Below, piece after piece: positions 58,192 through 64,000 of a stretch of 64,000 bases of DNA. The position numbers were made by a program, and so were the translations under genes. The stretch spans positions 1-64,000 of the forward strand of contig SHVL01000001.1 in NCBI GenBank assembly GCA_009694305.1, written 5' to 3'. A model generated the notes under the pieces. That model was not told the origin of the DNA. It saw only the letters and a program-made list of their open reading frames with translations, and did no database searches. Origin of the DNA: Thermoleophilia bacterium (GTDB lineage: Bacteria; Actinomycetota; Thermoleophilia; Gaiellales; Gaiellaceae). Every line of letters begins with the position of its first letter. Positions within the stretch are counted from its first letter, which is position 1.

Positions 58192-59955
58192 ATGGCCGCT
58201 GACCGCACGATCCCTCGCCTCTGGCGTGATGCTGTCGCCCGGAAGCGCACGAGTGCGGCGTACCTCGTCCAGCACGGCGACCACTGGCACGAGGTCACCT
58301 GGGCCGAGGCGGCCGAGCGGGTGGAGAACCTCGCGAACGGTCTTCTTGCACGCGGTGTGCGTCGAGGCGATGCGTTTGCGACACTCGCGCGCACCACACT
58401 CGAGTGGGCCCTCTTCGACTTTGCGCTCGCGCACGTGGGTGCTATCGGCGCACCCGTCTATGCCAGCAACGCACCGGGCGATGTCGCGCACGTCCTCGAT
58501 CACTCGGGGTCGGTCGGCGTCCTCTGCGAGGACGACGTGCAACGGGCGAAGGTGACCGGGGCTCTCGCGTCGCTTCCGCGGTTGCAGCACGTGCTCACCT
58601 TCGCGGATCTTCCGGCGCTCGAGGCAGAGGGTGCTGCGTTCAAGGCCCTTCACCCGTCCGCGCTGGATGCCGCCGTCGCCGCGATCGACGAGGACGACCT
58701 GTTCACGTACATCTACACGTCGGGGACGACAGGACAGCCGAAGGGTTGCATGATCAGGCACCGCAACTACTACTCGATGGTCTCGGTGATCGACCACCTT
58801 CCGGGCTACGTCCGCGATGACGACCTGATGCTGCTGTACCTGCCGCTCGCGCACAACTTCGGACGGCTCCTGCATCTCGCCGGCCCCTACGCCGGCTACA
58901 CGACCGCCTTTCTTCCTGATCCACTGCAGATCTCGGAGGCCCTGACGACAGTACGTCCGACCGTGCTCCCGACCGTTCCCCGCCTCCTCGAGAAGATCCA
59001 CACAGCGATCGTGGGCGCGATCGACGAGATGACGGGTATCCGACGCCGCCTCGCTGAGTGGTCGCTCGCGATCGGGCGAGAGGTCAGTACGCGGGAGGCG
59101 ACCGGCCGTCCTCTGGGAGGCCGTCTGACAGCAAAGCGGCACATCGCCGATCGGCTCGTCCTCGCGAAGATCCGCGAGCGACTCGGTGGCCGCCTGCGCA
59201 CCCCGATCTCGGGTGGCGCTCCTCTCTCACAGGAGATCGCGGAGTTCTTCGATGCGATCGGTATCCGCATTCTCGAGGCATACGGCCTCACGGAGTGCAC
59301 GACCGGTGCGGCGACGAACACGCCCGAGCACTGGCGATTTGGCACCGTCGGCCGAGCGTTCCCCGGAGTCGAGCTTCGCGTTGCCGGGGATGGTGAGTTG
59401 CTGATCCGCAGCGACACCGTGTTTGCCGGCTACCTCGGTGACCCGGGGGCGACGGCGGAGGTGCTCGACGCGGACGGGTGGCTGCGGTCGGGTGATATCG
59501 CCGAGATCGACGCTGACGGATTCGTGAAGATCACCGACCGTAAGAAGGACATCCTTGTCACTGCAGGCGGCAAGAACATCGCACCGCAGAACATCGAGAA
59601 CGACCTCAAGGCCTCGAAATACGTCTCGCAGGCGATCGTCATCGGTGACCGCCGCTCGTACCTGGCAGCCCTCGTAACCCTCGATCCGATCGAGATCGAA
59701 AAGTGGGCAGAGGCGCAGGGGATTCCCGGTGGGGCGCAGGAGGTGGCGACGCATGAGAGAGCGCGCACGCTCCTGCAGGGAGTCGTTGACAACGTGAACC
59801 GCGACCGGTCGGGCTTCGAGCAGATCAGGCGGTTTGCGATCCTGCCGCGCGACTTCACGATCGATCGCGACGAGATGACACCGACGCTGAAACTGAAGCG
59901 GGACACGATCCTCGAGCACTTCGACGAGACCGTCGAGTCACTGTACGTCGTGTAG
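58192..59955 (+). CDS. AMP-dependent long-chain acyl-CoA synthetase-like protein
   Basis: YIYTSGTTGQPKGCMIRHRNYYSMVSVIDHLPGY, ILEAYGLTECTTGAATNTPEHWRFGTVGRAFPGVELRVAGDGELLIRSDTVFAGYLGD, DRKKDILVTAGGKNIAPQNIEN. Confidence 0.93.
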   Translation: MAADRTIPRLWRDAVARKRTSAAYLVQHGDHWHEVTWAEAAERVENLANGLLARGVRRGDAFATLARTTLEWALFDFALAHVGAIGAPVYASNAPGDVAHVLDHSGSVGVLCEDDVQRAKVTGALASLPRLQHVLTFADLPALEAEGAAFKALHPSALDAAVAAIDEDDLFTYIYTSGTTGQPKGCMIRHRNYYSMVSVIDHLPGYVRDDDLMLLYLPLAHNFGRLLHLAGPYAGYTTAFLPDPLQISEALTTVRPTVLPTVPRLLEKIHTAIVGAIDEMTGIRRRLAEWSLAIGREVSTREATGRPLGGRLTAKRHIADRLVLAKIRERLGGRLRTPISGGAPLSQEIAEFFDAIGIRILEAYGLTECTTGAATNTPEHWRFGTVGRAFPGVELRVAGDGELLIRSDTVFAGYLGDPGATAEVLDADGWLRSGDIAEIDADGFVKITDRKKDILVTAGGKNIAPQNIENDLKASKYVSQAIVIGDRRSYLAALVTLDPIEIEKWAEAQGIPGGAQEVATHERARTLLQGVVDNVNRDRSGFEQIRRFAILPRDFTIDRDEMTPTLKLKRDTILEHFDETVESLYVV

Positions 59956-60045
59956 GCGGCCCGCAGGATGCTGCACGGTCGTCAGTTCATTAGCCAGGGA
60001 GCCTGAGCCTCGACTCGTGATCGTGCTTCGCCGGGGAACGTCGGT

Positions 60046-61185
60046 CTAGAGGCGCCGTGCCCCGACGAAGCCACTGTGGCTGCTCATGCTCGAGATCTTG
60101 ACGACATCTCCCGTATGGGGGGCGTGGATGAACTGTCCCCCGCCAATGTAGATACCCATATGCCCGAGGCCCGAGAAGAATACAAGGTCACCGGTCTGGA
60201 GATCCGAATATCCCACAGGCGTCCCGTAGCCGTACTGCGCGGCGGCGTAGTGGGGCAGCGAGACGCCGACCTGCGCGTACACGTACGCCACGAGCCCCGA
60301 GCAGTCGAAGCCACTCGGGCTCATGCCACCCCAGACGTAGGGCACACCGAGGTACTGCATCGCAATCCCGGCGACGCCGCCGTACCGCGAGGGGGCCGCC
60401 GGAGGGATTGCCTCGTACGCACTGCCTGACGAATCGATCGCAGCGGAGAAGTCGTCCGCACGAGACTCGGCGGCCTGCGCCCGGGCACCGTCTGCGGCAC
60501 GCTGCTCGGCGGCGAGTCGGGCGCTCGCCTCAGCGGCTAGCCGGGCCTGGCGGCGCGCCTGCTCGGCCTGCAGTTGCCGTATCTCGTCCTCGAGACCAGC
60601 CAGCATCCGCTTCTGCTCGGCGATCTGCCCCTCGATCGCGCTCTTCTGGGTCGCCCGCTGGTCAACGAGACGGGCCTGAGAAACACGAGCCGTTCTGAGA
60701 TTTACCCGGCTTTGCTTCACCTCCTTGCGGAACTGCGTCACCGCCCTGAGCACCTTCGCGTCCTGATTTCCGACGCGCTGCACCATGTCGAGTCGCCCGA
60801 GGAGGTCATCGAGGCTCTCTGCCCCGAGGATTACCTCCACAGCGCCACCGCCGTCACCGTTGACGTAGAGCGCCCGCAGCCTGTCAGCTATGTGCACCTG
60901 GGCTGTGCCAAGGCTCTTCTGCGCGCTGACGAGGTGCCGTGCGTTCGAGTTGAGATCGACATCTATCTGTTCCAGCTGAACGTTGGCGTAATTGTAGGAC
61001 TCGATCGCCTGCTCGAGTTGTGGCTGGGCAGCCTCGATCTGGGCGAGGACTGCCTGCGCCTGAGCCCGCTTCGAGGTGATCGACGGGTTGGCAGTCGGTG
61101 AAGAGGCGACCGCAAGGACACTGAGACAGACCACTGCAAGGGCGAAGAGTGTGGCCGGAGCCTGTCGCATGCTCGAACGATTCAT
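60046..61185 (-). CDS. Coiled-coil NlpC/P60 peptidoglycan hydrolase
   Basis: Signal-like N-terminus, coiled coil, YLGVPYVWGGMSPSGFDCSGLVAYVYAQVGVSLPHYAAAQYGYG..GDLVFFSGLGHMGIYIGGGQFIHAPHTG. Confidence 0.93.
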   Translation of the reverse strand: MNRSSMRQAPATLFALAVVCLSVLAVASSPTANPSITSKRAQAQAVLAQIEAAQPQLEQAIESYNYANVQLEQIDVDLNSNARHLVSAQKSLGTAQVHIADRLRALYVNGDGGGAVEVILGAESLDDLLGRLDMVQRVGNQDAKVLRAVTQFRKEVKQSRVNLRTARVSQARLVDQRATQKSAIEGQIAEQKRMLAGLEDEIRQLQAEQARRQARLAAEASARLAAEQRAADGARAQAAESRADDFSAAIDSSGSAYEAIPPAAPSRYGGVAGIAMQYLGVPYVWGGMSPSGFDCSGLVAYVYAQVGVSLPHYAAAQYGYGTPVGYSDLQTGDLVFFSGLGHMGIYIGGGQFIHAPHTGDVVKISSMSSHSGFVGARRL

Positions 61186-61353
61186 AAGCTGGTTCGATCG
61201 TCGAAAGGAGCCCCCCGCAGGCGGAGCGCCCCGTCCGAGATAGGAACTCTAGCAGGAACTGCTGTCAGCTGAAGCCGGCAGAAAAATGAAAGTCCTGCAA
61301 ATACCGCTTTTCACTCTCGTTGACGAGCATATTTTTGCTACGGTCTCCCCCTT

Positions 61354-62415
61354 GTGAGACCGCCTACTCAACGGTGGCCGCTGCTCTGCGCGGCCGTTGC
61401 CTCGGGTGCGCTGCTGATCGCGTCGGCACCATCACCCGGAAGTGCGGAGACCGCACCCGCGCTCGCTGCGAGAGCCGCAGCCCTCGGCCGTTCCGAGTCG
61501 GCAGCCCTGCTCGAGCTCTATGCGGCCGAATCCTCTCTCGCACGGGCCCGGGACGACGCGGCCCGGCTGGAGAATCGATCCAGGCGGCTAGCCCGCACCG
61601 AGGAGAGCCTACAGCGCCGGATGAGGATCGTTCGCCGCTCCCTCCAGGCATCGCAGAATCGCGTGGCGGCGCTCCTGCGGAGGCTGTACATCCAGGGCGA
61701 GCCCGACCCGATCTCCGTGATTCTCGGTGCAGTGTCGCTCGACGAGGCCGTGGCCGGCATCGAGGGACTGACACGCGCCACGGCGCAGAACGAGCGTCTG
61801 GGCGCCGAGGCTACCCTTCGCGCTCGCAGGTTCGAGCATCTGGAGACACAACTCGGTGAGGAACGGGTTCTCCTTGCGAGCGCGCAGGTTGCTGCTCGAG
61901 CAGGTGTCGCACGGAGAGAGTCGGCCGTCGCCGGTAGGAGTGCGACGGTCGCAGCCGTACGCCGCGAACGGTCATTGACAACACAGCGGCTGAACGTGCT
62001 CGAGAGCCAGGCACGCGCAGCCGAACGCCGCTCGGGAGAGATCACCGCTGCCGCCGTCGGTGCTGCACCCGCCGCCGCACCGGTACAGGTCGAGTCGGGC
62101 GAGGCGCCCTCCGCGGAGGCGCCGGCGCCGGTCGCGTTGCCCACCACGGGGACACGCACGTTCGTCGCCGATGCGGTCGCCTATCACCTCCCGGGGAAGA
62201 CGGCGAGCGGCCTCCCCGTCGGGGTCGGCGTGATCGCCGTCGACCCGACCGTGATTCCCCTCGGCACACGCGTGTTCATTCCCGGCTACGGGCCGGCGGT
62301 AGCGGCAGATGTGGGAACGGCGATCAAGGGGAACATCATCGACCTCTGGATGCCGAGCACTGCGCAGGCACGAACCTGGGGACGGCGTACGGTCACGATC
62401 ACGATCTACGGTTGA
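61354..62415 (+). CDS. Secreted coiled-coil protein with C-terminal 3D domain
   Basis: GVGVIAVDPTVIPLGTRVFIPGYGPAVAADVGTAIKGNIIDLWMPS. Confidence 0.85.
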   Translation: MRPPTQRWPLLCAAVASGALLIASAPSPGSAETAPALAARAAALGRSESAALLELYAAESSLARARDDAARLENRSRRLARTEESLQRRMRIVRRSLQASQNRVAALLRRLYIQGEPDPISVILGAVSLDEAVAGIEGLTRATAQNERLGAEATLRARRFEHLETQLGEERVLLASAQVAARAGVARRESAVAGRSATVAAVRRERSLTTQRLNVLESQARAAERRSGEITAAAVGAAPAAAPVQVESGEAPSAEAPAPVALPTTGTRTFVADAVAYHLPGKTASGLPVGVGVIAVDPTVIPLGTRVFIPGYGPAVAADVGTAIKGNIIDLWMPSTAQARTWGRRTVTITIYG

Positions 62416-62472
62416 GCCTGCGGGTACCCGGGCGTGCGCGTCAGGCACGAGAAGCCTTTCCTACCTGATCCC

Positions 62473-64000
<1,528 letters not shown>

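Overview
This 64 kb window is GC-rich, gene-dense DNA that looks like an actinobacterial chromosome, possibly deep-branching (Thermoleophilia-like). The lineage is inferred from gene content only. No CRISPR array, rRNA operon, prophage or recognisable defence island was found. Contents in order: nested, truncated IS3 and IS630 transposases (left edge); a CarH/LitR-like B12 photoreceptor regulator followed by a small membrane protein; a TMEM175-like channel gene split by an in-frame stop; peptidases and a primary-type sigma factor; a sulfur-transfer/cysteine locus (rhodanese-ThiF enzyme, a fused CysO-CysM protein, Mec JAMM peptidase); a GntR-controlled glyoxylate locus (aceA, a fused small-molecule kinase/PLP phospho-lyase, aceB, SDR); a large catabolic region with LivHMKGF transport, the two halves of a Tm-1-like protein, a LarA-like protein, a molybdenum hydroxylase, a CoA ligase and an enoyl-CoA hydratase; a second catabolic operon (ALDH, SDR, TPP enzyme, RidA, amidase); clpS-DUF2017; one tRNA-Pro(CGG); peptidoglycan hydrolases; and the 3' part of ligA at the right edge. 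Most notable observations: (1) a hairpin repeat family with an invariant ACGCTCTTCC loop and differing stems, placed 6-13 nt after the stop codons of three minus-strand genes; (2) a CysO-CysM fusion that buries the sulfur-carrier Gly-Gly inside the polypeptide; (3) a kinase/phospho-lyase fusion inside a glyoxylate-shunt operon; (4) a candidate arginine-rich leader-peptide attenuator upstream of an uncalled 57-aa HTH-like gene; (5) long perfect palindromes, one next to the tRNA and one inside a CDS. All calls come from reading the sequence and the supplied ORF translations; no database search was run.
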